From Syntrophaceae bacterium UBA6255 (GTDB lineage Bacteria > Desulfobacterota > Syntrophia > Syntrophales > Smithellaceae): a DNA stretch of 12,136 nucleotides. Each line of letters opens with the position of its first letter. The first letter of the stretch is position 1. Shown here in pieces: positions 1-6,285 of the stretch. Under the pieces are notes generated by a model. That model did no database searches. It saw only the letters and a program-made list of their open reading frames with translations, and was not told the origin of the DNA. The stretch spans positions 1,638 to 13,773 of the forward strand of contig DJVN01000074.1 in the NCBI GenBank assembly GCA_002441205.1, given 5' to 3'. The translations under genes were made by a program, and so were the position numbers.

Positions 1-798
1 AAAAAATGTCTGCCACCGGAATCCATTAAACAGCTCACCAATCTCTCGCATTATGTAAGCGATGTGGCGAATGTTCCACCGCTCAATTCGCGGCCGTTTG
101 TCGGGCGCAGCGCTTTCGCGCACAAAGGCGGGGTACATGTCAGCGCCGTGGTGAAAAACTCTGCCGCCTATGAGCATATTCAGCCGGAGTTGGTTGGCAA
201 TCATCGGCGAGTTTTAGTTTCCGATCTGGCGGGGAAAAGTAATGTGGAATATAAAGCCAAAGAATTAGGCATTGATATTACTAAGGATGACGCGATCAGC
301 AAAAAAATAGTGCGTGAAGTCAAGCTCATGGAAGACCGCGGTTTTCAGTTTGATGCCGCCGACGGATCGCTTTCTTTGCTGATTAAAAAAACAATCGGCG
401 AATTTGTCGACCCGTTCAATCTGGAAACGTTCAGCGTGATTACGTCACGCACGGAAAATAATCCGTGTCTTTCTCAGGCGACCATCAAGATATCGGTTGC
501 CGGCGAAGAGGAATTGACCGCCGCTGAAGGAAACGGCCCGGTGAACGCTCTGGACCAGGCTCTGCGTAAAGCGCTGACAAAATTTTATCCGCAGATAAAA
601 GACATGCATTTGGTTGATTTCAAGGTGCGCACGCTGGAAGGTTCGGAAGGAACAGCCGCGGGTGTCCGGGTGCTTGTGGATTCGTCAGACGGCGAAGAAT
701 TCTGGAGTACGATCGGCGTTTCTGAAAATATTATCGAGGCCAGTTGGCAGGCGCTGGTGGACAGTATTCAGTATAAGTTGAGCAAGGATAACGGATAG
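1..798 (+). CDS. cimA: Citramalate synthase, 3' part (5' end outside the window)
   Basis: The frame is open from base 1, so the gene starts before the window; 265 codons and a TAG stop are visible. The enzyme condenses acetyl-CoA and pyruvate to (R)-citramalate, the first step of the threonine-independent isoleucine route, in the cytoplasm. The visible part starts late in the catalytic barrel region, shows GRSAFAHKGGVHVSAV (the HMGL-like family's histidine-glycine stretch near the active site) and GNHRRVLVSDLAGKSNV, and ends in a LeuA-type allosteric dimer domain (roughly the last 130 residues, containing NGPVNALDQALRKAL). The wording of these motifs fits the CimA (TIGR00977-like) group better than LeuA 2-isopropylmalate synthase or homocitrate synthase, but without the N-terminal substrate-binding region this is a family-level call. 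The LeuA-type domain suggests end-product feedback, probably by isoleucine. The next gene starts 104 bases downstream on the same strand. Confidence 0.85.
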   Translation, partial: KKCLPPESIKQLTNLSHYVSDVANVPPLNSRPFVGRSAFAHKGGVHVSAVVKNSAAYEHIQPELVGNHRRVLVSDLAGKSNVEYKAKELGIDITKDDAISKKIVREVKLMEDRGFQFDAADGSLSLLIKKTIGEFVDPFNLETFSVITSRTENNPCLSQATIKISVAGEEELTAAEGNGPVNALDQALRKALTKFYPQIKDMHLVDFKVRTLEGSEGTAAGVRVLVDSSDGEEFWSTIGVSENIIEASWQALVDSIQYKLSKDNG

Positions 799-819
799 GT
801 TCAGTAAGATAACGTTCCT

Positions 820-896
820 CTTCCTGTGAAGCCATATTGCGAAAGATACGTTTTTGGTATATGAGTATGCGCAAAAGTTGAGAAAATCACAGGAAG
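820..896 (+). promoter_or_regulatory. Long-range inverted repeat that would cover the ribosome site of the next gene
   Basis: CTTCCTGTGA at 820-829 is an exact reverse complement of TCACAGGAAG at 887-896. The right arm contains the Shine-Dalgarno AGGAAG (891-896) of the gene starting at 903. In a transcript covering both arms, a 10-bp stem with a 57-base loop would bury that ribosome site. A weak sigma-70-like pair (TTGCGA 837-842, 17 bases, TATGAG 860-865) lies inside the loop; transcripts from it would lack the left arm. The repeat is directly visible; the regulatory role is inference. Confidence 0.4.
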
Positions 897-902
897 TTAG
901 AA

Positions 903-1520
903 ATGCTTTTGTCGATCAACAGCCAGAATCCGCAGATGCGGCTCATCAAAAAAGCCGCGGACATATTACGCGACGGTGGAATAATCATTTATCCCACGGA
1001 CACGGTTTACGGTTTGGGCTGTGATTTATCCAATAAAAAAGGTATTGAAAAAATATACGAGTTAAAACGAAGGAACAGAAAGCATCCTTTCAGCTTTGTT
1101 TGCTCAGATTTGAAGCATATCAGCGAGTACGCCAGGGTCACCGATTACGCTTATAAAACAATGAAGAGGCTTTTGCCGGGAGCGTATACTTTTATCCTGG
1201 AGGCTTCGCGTCTGGTGCCCAAAATTATTTTGCCGAAAAAAACAACCACGGGCATCAGGGTGCCGGATAATCAGATTTGTCTGGCCCTGGTTAAAGAACT
1301 CGGTCAGCCGATCATCAGCACCAGCGTAAAAACAGAGCAGGGAGAAACACTGGGAGATCCGGCAGTGATAAAAGAATATTTCGGGCGGACGGTTGACTTA
1401 ATTATCGATAGTGGTATCATTATGCCGCAACCATCAAGTGTCATCAGTTTGGTGGATGATAATGTGGAAATTATTAGAATAGGAAAAGGCGATATAAGCG
1501 CCTTTCTATCACGGGGATAA
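903..1520 (+). CDS. YrdC/Sua5-family protein, YciO-like branch (threonylcarbamoyl-AMP synthase family)
   Basis: 205 residues. The YrdC/Sua5 fold makes threonylcarbamoyl-AMP from threonine, bicarbonate and ATP for the t6A37 modification of ANN-decoding tRNAs. Family marks are YPTDTVYGLGC (residues 30-40), a K-x-R at 55-57 followed by HPFSFVC, KRLLPGAYTFIL, and GIRVP. The opening (INSQNPQMRLI) and the ending (VEIIRIGKGDISAF) match the style of E. coli YciO rather than TsaC. At 139-143 the protein reads STSVK where TsaC/Sua5 proteins have STSAN, so the S-x-N asparagine is missing. YciO-type proteins are paralogs reported to have weak or uncertain TsaC activity, so automatic naming as tsaC would overstate the case. 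The start is ATG with AGGAAG six bases upstream. It may be read with the citramalate synthase gene upstream. Confidence 0.85.
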   Translation: MLLSINSQNPQMRLIKKAADILRDGGIIIYPTDTVYGLGCDLSNKKGIEKIYELKRRNRKHPFSFVCSDLKHISEYARVTDYAYKTMKRLLPGAYTFILEASRLVPKIILPKKTTTGIRVPDNQICLALVKELGQPIISTSVKTEQGETLGDPAVIKEYFGRTVDLIIDSGIIMPQPSSVISLVDDNVEIIRIGKGDISAFLSRG

Positions 1521-1582
1521 TTCCACTTGCGCTTCGAACGTCGCATAGCTCGTTCTTAGCGAGTGTCATTACCTCCGTTATA

Positions 1583-1651
1583 CGGAATTGTTCAACTACC
1601 AATTCCGACACGCGTTGTCCTGCATCCGCCGGACTTCGCTTTCGGAATTGG
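1583..1651 (+). repeat. Three-copy 8-bp element with the middle copy inverted, in the leader of the ribonuclease gene
   Basis: CGGAATTG occurs at 1583-1590 and 1643-1650; its reverse complement CAATTCCG is at 1600-1607. The middle copy can therefore pair with the left one (8 bp, 9-base loop) or with the right one (10 bp in total, 1599-1608 with 1642-1651). The two stems exclude each other. Smaller palindromes lie close by: CTCG/CGAG at 1549-1563 and TCCG/CGGA at 1574-1586. The gap 1521-1764 has no convincing gene and no clear -35 box; an AT-rich TATAAA lies at 1667-1672. It may be a dispersed intergenic repeat or a control leader. Confidence 0.45.
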
Positions 1652-1695
1652 AGTTTTACGAATAAATATAAAAAAGGTTGAGCGGTATTTTGATG

Positions 1696-1716
1696 GATAG
1701 ACACAACAAGTCTATC
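1696..1716 (+). promoter_or_regulatory. Hairpin in the 5' leader of the RNase E/G gene
   Basis: GATAGAC (1696-1702) and GTCTATC (1710-1716) are perfect 7-bp arms around a 7-base loop, ending 48 bases before the ATG of the ribonuclease gene. E. coli rne is known to autoregulate through hairpins in its 5' UTR, so a leader hairpin here could serve a similar role. That is analogy only: the sequence does not resemble the E. coli element in any way I can show. Confidence 0.4.
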
Positions 1717-1764
1717 GGTGTGCGTTTATGCATGGGAAACATCAGCCAACCCAAAAGGACATTT

Positions 1765-3588
1765 ATGAAACATATTATGCTCGTTAACGCTGTTCATAAA
1801 GAACAGATGCGGATGGCTACGGTTAACGAAAAAGGCATTTTGGTTGATTTCAACATTGAAATGCCGACCAGAGAACCCATCACCGGAAATATTTTTAAGG
1901 GCAAAGTTCTCAAAGTTGAACGTGGCCTGCAGGCTGCCTTTGTTGATTATGGCGGCAGCAAAGATGGCTTCCTCCCACTTAAAGATGTCAACCCGGAATA
2001 TTTAACCGAACCGGAAAACGGCCAATCCAGCGGTAAGTCTGTCTTAAAGGCCGGCCAGGAAATAATCGTTCAGGCCGTGAGAGAAGCCGTCGGCAACAAG
2101 GGCGCGCTGCTTACCTCTTATGTTTCCATTCCCGGCAGATATCTGGTGTTACTGCCTAACAAACCCGGAAGCGGAATTTCCCGGAAAGTGGAAGATGAGG
2201 AAGACCGGCAGAAAATAAAAAACGTGATGAAGCAGATTAAAATCCCGGAAGATATGGGATTTATCGTGCGAACAGCCGGATACAACCGGACCAAACAGGA
2301 AATATCCCGCGACTACCAGCACTTGGTGCGTCTCTGGAAGGAAATCAACAAAAAAGTACAAAGCATTGACCATCCTTCTATGATTTACCAGGAAACGGAC
2401 TTCGGTGTGCGCAGTATCCGCGATTACCTGACCTCGGAAATTGAAGAAATTCTCATCGATGATCTGGAAACTTTTCGCAAGATGCGCGCCTACCTGAAAG
2501 CCATTTCTCCACGCTATATAAGAATGCTCAAACATTACAAGGAAAAGACACCTCTTTTTGACAACTATAATCTGGAGGAACAAATACGTGTCATCTATCA
2601 GGAGCGCGTGGAGCTTAAATCCGGCGGTCATATTGTCATCAATCCGACGGAAGCGATGATTACGATTGACGTCAATTCCGGTAGGGGCTCCCATAAGAAG
2701 AATATCGAAGAAACGGCATTTAAAACCAATATTGAAGCTTGTGAAGAAATTGCCCGGCAATTACGCCTGCGTGACCTGGGCGGTTTAATTGCCATTGATT
2801 TTATCGATATGATGGATAAAAAACATATCGCGGAGGTGGAAAAATCTTTCAAAAAAGCGCTGAGTATCGACAAGGCCAGAATTCAGCTCTCCAGAATTTC
2901 CAAGTTCGGCATCCTCGAATTATCACGGCAGAAGAAGCAATCAACCATTCAGGAAATAAGTTACACGAAATGTCCTCATTGCAAGGGCAGTGGTTTGCGT
3001 CCGTCTCTGGAAGCTGCCGCACTGGGAGCTTTTCGCAAGATTGAATCGGAAGTTGTGAAAGAAATTTGTTCCGAATTGAAAATCATTCTGCCTCATGAGG
3101 TTGCTGATTATATTTTAAATCGTAAAAGAAGCGAACTGCTGGCTCTGGAAACTGAATTCGAGATCACTTTGAACATTGCCGGAAGCACCGAGATACCCTG
3201 GGACAAGGTGGAAATCCAGCAAAAGGCCAAAGAACATGTTGACGCTCAGGGGCATCATGAAGAAAACACGGAGACAAACACCCAGGAGACTCCACATTCC
3301 AATGGTGAAGATCATGTTCCGGTAAACGGAGAAAAACATACTAAGAAGAAAAGCCGGCGCAGACCTCGTCATAAGAGAAGGAAACCAGTGGATGCCGGAA
3401 CGGAAGTTGCTGTGGCGGAAAACATTTTGCCGGCAGTGGTTTTGGAGACTTCTGCAAAAGAAGATTCATGTTTTCTGCGTATTACCGAAAAAGCGAAACA
3501 AGAAGAAAAAAATTTTGCTGAAAACAGTGACGAGCAGGAAGATAAAGTTGCCTCAAAAGAGACGGATGACATTTCAAAAGACGGCTGA
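1765..3588 (+). CDS. rng: Ribonuclease E/G family endoribonuclease
   Basis: 607 residues. It is a single-strand endoribonuclease that prefers 5'-monophosphate ends and acts in mRNA decay and rRNA/tRNA maturation. The N-terminus (LVNAVHKEQMRMA) is followed by an S1 RNA-binding domain (about residues 39-125), the 5'-sensor and RNase H-like regions, and the DNase I-like catalytic part. The metal-binding aspartates are D302 (ITIDVNSG) and D345 (IAIDFIDM), and the zinc-link is CPHCKGSG at 403-410; these fall one residue from E. coli RNase E D303, D346 and C404/C407. After the small domain comes a tail of about 110 residues with a basic patch (KKKSRRRPRHKRRKP) and acidic stretches. It is longer than RNase G (about 490) and much shorter than E. 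coli RNase E (1061). The start is ATG at 1765 with AGGA five bases upstream; the frame continues back to TTG 1678, but homology begins at 1765. rne would be an equally fair symbol. Confidence 0.93.
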   Translation: MKHIMLVNAVHKEQMRMATVNEKGILVDFNIEMPTREPITGNIFKGKVLKVERGLQAAFVDYGGSKDGFLPLKDVNPEYLTEPENGQSSGKSVLKAGQEIIVQAVREAVGNKGALLTSYVSIPGRYLVLLPNKPGSGISRKVEDEEDRQKIKNVMKQIKIPEDMGFIVRTAGYNRTKQEISRDYQHLVRLWKEINKKVQSIDHPSMIYQETDFGVRSIRDYLTSEIEEILIDDLETFRKMRAYLKAISPRYIRMLKHYKEKTPLFDNYNLEEQIRVIYQERVELKSGGHIVINPTEAMITIDVNSGRGSHKKNIEETAFKTNIEACEEIARQLRLRDLGGLIAIDFIDMMDKKHIAEVEKSFKKALSIDKARIQLSRISKFGILELSRQKKQSTIQEISYTKCPHCKGSGLRPSLEAAALGAFRKIESEVVKEICSELKIILPHEVADYILNRKRSELLALETEFEITLNIAGSTEIPWDKVEIQQKAKEHVDAQGHHEENTETNTQETPHSNGEDHVPVNGEKHTKKKSRRRPRHKRRKPVDAGTEVAVAENILPAVVLETSAKEDSCFLRITEKAKQEEKNFAENSDEQEDKVASKETDDISKDG

Positions 3589-3590
3589 CG

Positions 3591-3614
3591 TTATTGTGAG
3601 ACTCAAATTTCAAA
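3591..3614 (+). repeat. 24-bp direct repeat, copy 1 (second copy at 9695-9718)
   Basis: Bases 3591-3614 are identical to 9695-9718 over 24 positions; the core is GTGAGACTCAAATTTCAAA. This copy starts two bases after the ribonuclease stop codon. A match of this length cannot be chance in 12 kb, so it is a dispersed intergenic element or a shared processing/termination site. Copy 1 is also the left arm of the AT-rich hairpin at 3604-3635. Confidence 0.8.
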
Positions 3615-3635
3615 AATGAAGTGTATTGAAATTTG
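3604..3635 (+). repeat. AT-rich hairpin downstream of the ribonuclease gene
   Basis: CAAATTTCAA (3604-3613) and TTGAAATTTG (3626-3635) are perfect 10-bp arms with a 12-base loop; ACT (3601-3603) and AGT (3638-3640) could add three pairs across a small bulge. There is no T-tract after it, so it is not a classical intrinsic terminator. It could protect the 3' end of the ribonuclease mRNA. Confidence 0.45.
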
Positions 3636-3663
3636 TAAGTCGAACAATCCTGCTATAAGCGGA

Positions 3664-3727
3664 GGGTATGATACCCCGCCCCTTGGGGCGGAATTGGGGT
3701 CCAGGGCTTGCCCTGGGGTTCATACCC
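3664..3727. repeat. GC-rich multi-palindromic intergenic element between convergent genes
   Basis: Outer arms GGGTATGA-T-ACCCC (3664-3677) and GGGGT-TCATACCC (3715-3727) pair over 13 bp with one bulged T. Inside are CGCCCC-TT-GGGGCG (3677-3690) and CCAGGGC-TT-GCCCTGG (3701-3716), giving a branched structure on either strand. The inner right hairpin competes with the outer stem for 3715-3716. Lying between genes that face each other, it could stop or stabilise both transcripts, and it has the look of a REP/MITE-like repeat. The right arm encodes the last residues and the stop codon of proC. Confidence 0.7.
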
Positions 3728-4547
3728 GTGCTTTTCCTTTCGCCAGTTCTTTGGAGCGATTTGTTGCTGCCTCAACGGTGGCAATGATGATATCGCGTAT
3801 TTTCTTCTTTTCCATTACTTGCAAACCGGCAAAGGTGGTGCCGTGGGGCGATGTCACCATTGCCCTGAGCTCTGCCGGTTCTTTATCGCTTTCGATGCAC
3901 AGGCAGGCGGCGCCCAGCATGGTTTGTGTCGCCAGTTTCTTCGCCAGATCACGCGACAATCCCGTTTTTAAGCCGGCCTCAATCAGCGCTTCGATCATCA
4001 GGAAAAAATAAGCAGGGCCGCTACCGCTTAATCCCGTTACTGCATCCATAAGTTTTTCTTTGACCTCAACGCTGATGCCCACGGCATTGAAAATAGCGAG
4101 TGCGAGTTTGACATCACTTGCCTTGGCGCCGCCGCCCGCGGCTACTGCCGCCGCTCCCTTTCCGACAAGCGCCGGCGTATTGGGCATCACTCTGATCACG
4201 CGGATACCTTTACCAAGGTGTTCTTCAATAAATTTTGTCGTAATACCTGCGGCGATGGAAATTACGATTTTTGATTTATCAACCACGTCACTGATTTCTT
4301 TCAACGTCGCGGCCATGTTCTGCGGCTTGACGGCAAGAACGATTATATCAGATTCTTTCACGGCTTTTGGGTTATCATGAGAAACATTTGTCTTGAGAGA
4401 TTTGCGAAGGGAGTTAAGCCTCGTGGCATCAATGTCCGTGATAGTAATGTTTTTGGCGGTAACAATTTTATGCGTGATTAATCCTTGGGCGATGATGCTG
4501 CCCATCTTTCCGCCGCCGATAATGGCAAGCTTCTTTCTTTTGAGCAT
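3720..4547 (-). CDS. proC: Pyrroline-5-carboxylate reductase
   Basis: 275 residues, usual length for the family. It reduces 1-pyrroline-5-carboxylate to proline with NAD(P)H, the last step of proline synthesis, in the cytoplasm. The N-terminal Rossmann fold shows AIIGGGKMG (residues 8-16); the middle has RVMPNTPALVG; the C-terminal dimerisation/active-site helices have GLSGSGPAYFF and AMVTSPHGTTFAGL. The last motif is usually SPGGTT; the Gly-to-His change is visible but not obviously damaging. The start is ATG with GGGAG eight bases upstream on the minus strand. The gene diverges from the hydrolase operon and converges on the ribonuclease gene. In many bacteria proC lies beside yggT and yggU on one strand; here those genes are nearby but on the opposite strand. 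The final codons and TGA stop lie inside the palindromic element 3664-3727. Confidence 0.95.
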   Translation of the reverse strand: MLKRKKLAIIGGGKMGSIIAQGLITHKIVTAKNITITDIDATRLNSLRKSLKTNVSHDNPKAVKESDIIVLAVKPQNMAATLKEISDVVDKSKIVISIAAGITTKFIEEHLGKGIRVIRVMPNTPALVGKGAAAVAAGGGAKASDVKLALAIFNAVGISVEVKEKLMDAVTGLSGSGPAYFFLMIEALIEAGLKTGLSRDLAKKLATQTMLGAACLCIESDKEPAELRAMVTSPHGTTFAGLQVMEKKKIRDIIIATVEAATNRSKELAKGKARV

Positions 4548-4580
4548 ATTTTATTCTCCCGGGCACCGTAATATTTTACA

Positions 4581-4607
4581 TTTATCTATCAACGTTCTTT
4601 CGGTCAA
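4581..4607 (-). promoter_or_regulatory. Possible sigma-70 promoter for proC
   Basis: On the minus strand TTGACC (4602-4607) precedes GATAAA (4581-4586) with a 15-base spacer, ending about 33 bases before the proC ATG. The -35 is good; the -10 matches four of six positions and the spacer is short, so this is tentative. Confidence 0.35.
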
Positions 4608-4639
4608 GTAATTTATATTGAAGTTTTTTAGCTGAACTA

Positions 4640-4662
4640 TCCGATAGACAAAGATTATCGGA
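4640..4662. repeat. Inverted repeat in the divergent proC/hydrolase intergenic region
   Basis: TCCGATA (4640-4646) and TATCGGA (4656-4662) are perfect 7-bp arms with a 9-base spacer. It lies between the two candidate divergent promoters, about 33 bases from the proC -35 and 44 bases from the hydrolase -35, so it could be an operator or a transcript hairpin. A smaller palindrome, CCGC-GAA-GCGG, follows at 4670-4680. Confidence 0.4.
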
Positions 4663-4705
4663 AATGATACCGCGAAGCGGAGAGACGTATGCCCTCGATT
4701 CTTCA

Positions 4706-4733
4706 TTGCATTAAAATTTGCTTTTGTGATACT
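4706..4733 (+). promoter_or_regulatory. Possible sigma-70 promoter for the hydrolase-yggT-yggU-murJ group
   Basis: TTGCAT (4706-4711), 16 bases, then GATACT (4728-4733) preceded by TG (extended -10 form). The predicted transcript start is near 4740, after the ATG at 4736, which supports the ATG at 4757 as the real start of the hydrolase. Confidence 0.4.
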
Positions 4734-4756
4734 TAATGTTTACGGGATTTAAAAAT

Positions 4757-5560
4757 ATGTTGAAATACTATAATATTGATTCAACAGACATCGCTTGCTG
4801 GGTAAACAAAAGCAATTTCGACAAGCAAAAGCAAAACTTGTTTTTTATTCACGGTTCCGGCGGCAATCACAGTATCTGGTCGCATCAATACGGCCGTTTG
4901 CATAAAAACTTCAACATCGTTGCTGTCAATCTTCCCGGTCACGGTCACTCGGGGGGAAACGGAGAAAAGGATGTGAAACATTACTGCGAGTGGATCAATC
5001 GGTTGTTCGATGTTCTTGATTTAACAAACGTCATTATGATAGGTCATTCACTAGGCGCGGCGATTACACTTCAATTTTCGGTAATCCATCCTCAAAAAGT
5101 AGCGGGAATTGTTTGCATTGGCGGGGGAATGAAGATGCCGGTAAATTCTTTCTTTCTGGATTTTATGCAGACAAATCCGGCGGAAATTCCGGCCGAGATT
5201 ATAGCGCTCATTTGCAAGTATTCTTTGGCAAAAGAAAATAGATCCAAGTTTTCCGATGTGCTGGGGAAAAACATAATGCTTTCGAAGGTTGATATCATGT
5301 ATGGGGATCTATTAGCATGCAATGCATTGGATTTAACCCGGGACACAGATAACATAAGCGTGCCCGCTTTGATTGTCTGCGGAGGTGAAGATAAAATGAC
5401 GCCGCCGGATCTGTCCCGTCAACTTGCCGCTCGCATCCGCAGAGCCAGGCTAGAGATCATTGAAGGTGCCGGCCATATGGTCATGATAGAAAAACCAGTG
5501 GAATTTAATAACGTTTTGGAAAAATTTGCTATGACCGTTTCGACGGCGGTTTCCGGATAA
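4757..5560 (+). CDS. Alpha/beta-fold hydrolase
   Basis: 267 residues, a soluble alpha/beta hydrolase with no signal peptide. The oxyanion region is HGSGGNHSIW, the nucleophile elbow GHSLG puts the serine at 98, the acid is probably D212 in CGGEDKMTPPD, and the histidine is H240 in GAGHMVMIEKP: a complete triad in the usual order. The fold covers esterases, enol-lactonases and carbon-carbon hydrolases; nothing here fixes the substrate. The start is set at ATG 4757, with GGGA nine bases upstream and a candidate promoter whose transcript would begin near 4740; an in-frame ATG at 4736 would add seven residues but has no ribosome site. The YggT gene starts 31 bases after the stop, so the two are probably co-transcribed. 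It interrupts what is commonly a proC-yggT-yggU neighbourhood. Confidence 0.88.
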   Translation: MLKYYNIDSTDIACWVNKSNFDKQKQNLFFIHGSGGNHSIWSHQYGRLHKNFNIVAVNLPGHGHSGGNGEKDVKHYCEWINRLFDVLDLTNVIMIGHSLGAAITLQFSVIHPQKVAGIVCIGGGMKMPVNSFFLDFMQTNPAEIPAEIIALICKYSLAKENRSKFSDVLGKNIMLSKVDIMYGDLLACNALDLTRDTDNISVPALIVCGGEDKMTPPDLSRQLAARIRRARLEIIEGAGHMVMIEKPVEFNNVLEKFAMTVSTAVSG

Positions 5561-5591
5561 GCTCATAAGCTGATTGGCAGGAGGTTTTTTT

Positions 5592-5888
5592 ATGTTTGTA
5601 TTAAAATATTTGATGATTGGTTTTGCCGAAGTATTAGATATTATTTTGTTAACTTACATGATTGTTATAATTGCTCGAGCGGTAATTTCCTGGGTTAATC
5701 CTGATCCCTATAATCAAGTTGTTATCATTTTGTATCGCCTGACCGAACCGGTTTTGGGACCCATCCGCAGAATAATGCCCATGCGCAATATAGGAATCGA
5801 TTTTTCACCTTTCATCGTTATTCTTGCTATTGTTTTTTTACGTTTATTTTTAGTGCAAATTATACGTCATGTTTCACTGATGATTTAG
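5592..5888 (+). CDS. YggT family membrane protein
   Basis: 98 residues with two membrane helices (about residues 5-30 and 70-95) around a conserved loop containing ISWVNPDPYNQVV and RLTEPVLGPIRRIMP, which is the YggT signature. E. coli YggT has two such domains (188 residues); this is the one-domain form common in many bacteria. It is an inner-membrane protein of poorly defined role, linked by genetics in some species to osmotic tolerance and, by neighbourhood, to cell envelope or division functions. The start is ATG 5592 with a full AGGAGG (5579-5584) seven bases upstream; an in-frame TTG at 5574 lies before that site and is rejected. The DUF167 gene follows after 23 bases. Confidence 0.92.
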   Translation: MFVLKYLMIGFAEVLDIILLTYMIVIIARAVISWVNPDPYNQVVIILYRLTEPVLGPIRRIMPMRNIGIDFSPFIVILAIVFLRLFLVQIIRHVSLMI

Positions 5889-5911
5889 TGTAAGGGAAAA
5901 GGAAAGCTCAT

Positions 5912-6259
5912 TTGCGTAATACCATCAATTTAAAAGAATCAAAAACAGGTCTGACCTTTGATATTCAGGTCATACCGAATGCCTCGCGTGCGGAAATCAC
6001 GGGAGTTCAGGATGGCGCTTTTAAATTAAAGGTTACTGCGCCACCCGTGGAGGGCGCCGCCAATGAGGCCTGCATCAAATTACTGGCCGGTGAATTAAAA
6101 CTGAAAAAAAGTCAGATGGAAATATTTTCCGGTTCAAAATCAAGAAAAAAAACAATTTTGGTTAAAAAGACAAATAAGACAGACATGGAATTCAAGATAA
6201 ATAATTTTCTAAAGGAAAATAAAATCTTCGAACAACAATGTTTTTTTGACAATACATGA
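5912..6259 (+). CDS. yggU: DUF167 (YggU) family protein
   Basis: 115 residues, cytoplasmic. Family marks are VIPNASRAEITGVQDG, the central KLKVTAPPVEGAANEACI and a basic SGSKSRKKTILV strand. YggU proteins are small alpha/beta proteins of unproven function. The C-terminus runs about 20 residues past the usual 95-100 length and is rich in lysine, asparagine and phenylalanine. The start is TTG at 5912 with AAGGA (5899-5903) eight bases upstream; no in-frame ATG precedes the conserved region. The gene sits 23 bases after yggT and 26 bases before murJ, the common yggT-yggU pairing. Confidence 0.9.
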   Translation: MRNTINLKESKTGLTFDIQVIPNASRAEITGVQDGAFKLKVTAPPVEGAANEACIKLLAGELKLKKSQMEIFSGSKSRKKTILVKKTNKTDMEFKINNFLKENKIFEQQCFFDNT

Positions 6260-6285
6260 AGATCGTAAACAACATATAAGTCTTT

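Noticed and set aside
1678..1764. 29-residue upstream extension of the ribonuclease from TTG 1678
   Set aside because: The family's conserved start begins at ATG 1765, which has its own AGGA site; the extension has no ribosome site and contains a hairpin.
2149..2760. 203-codon open frame on the minus strand
   Set aside because: It lies wholly antisense to the conserved catalytic part of the RNase E/G gene and has no recognisable protein pattern.
3616..4011. 131-codon open frame on the plus strand
   Set aside because: It begins in the palindromic intergenic element and runs antisense through proC.
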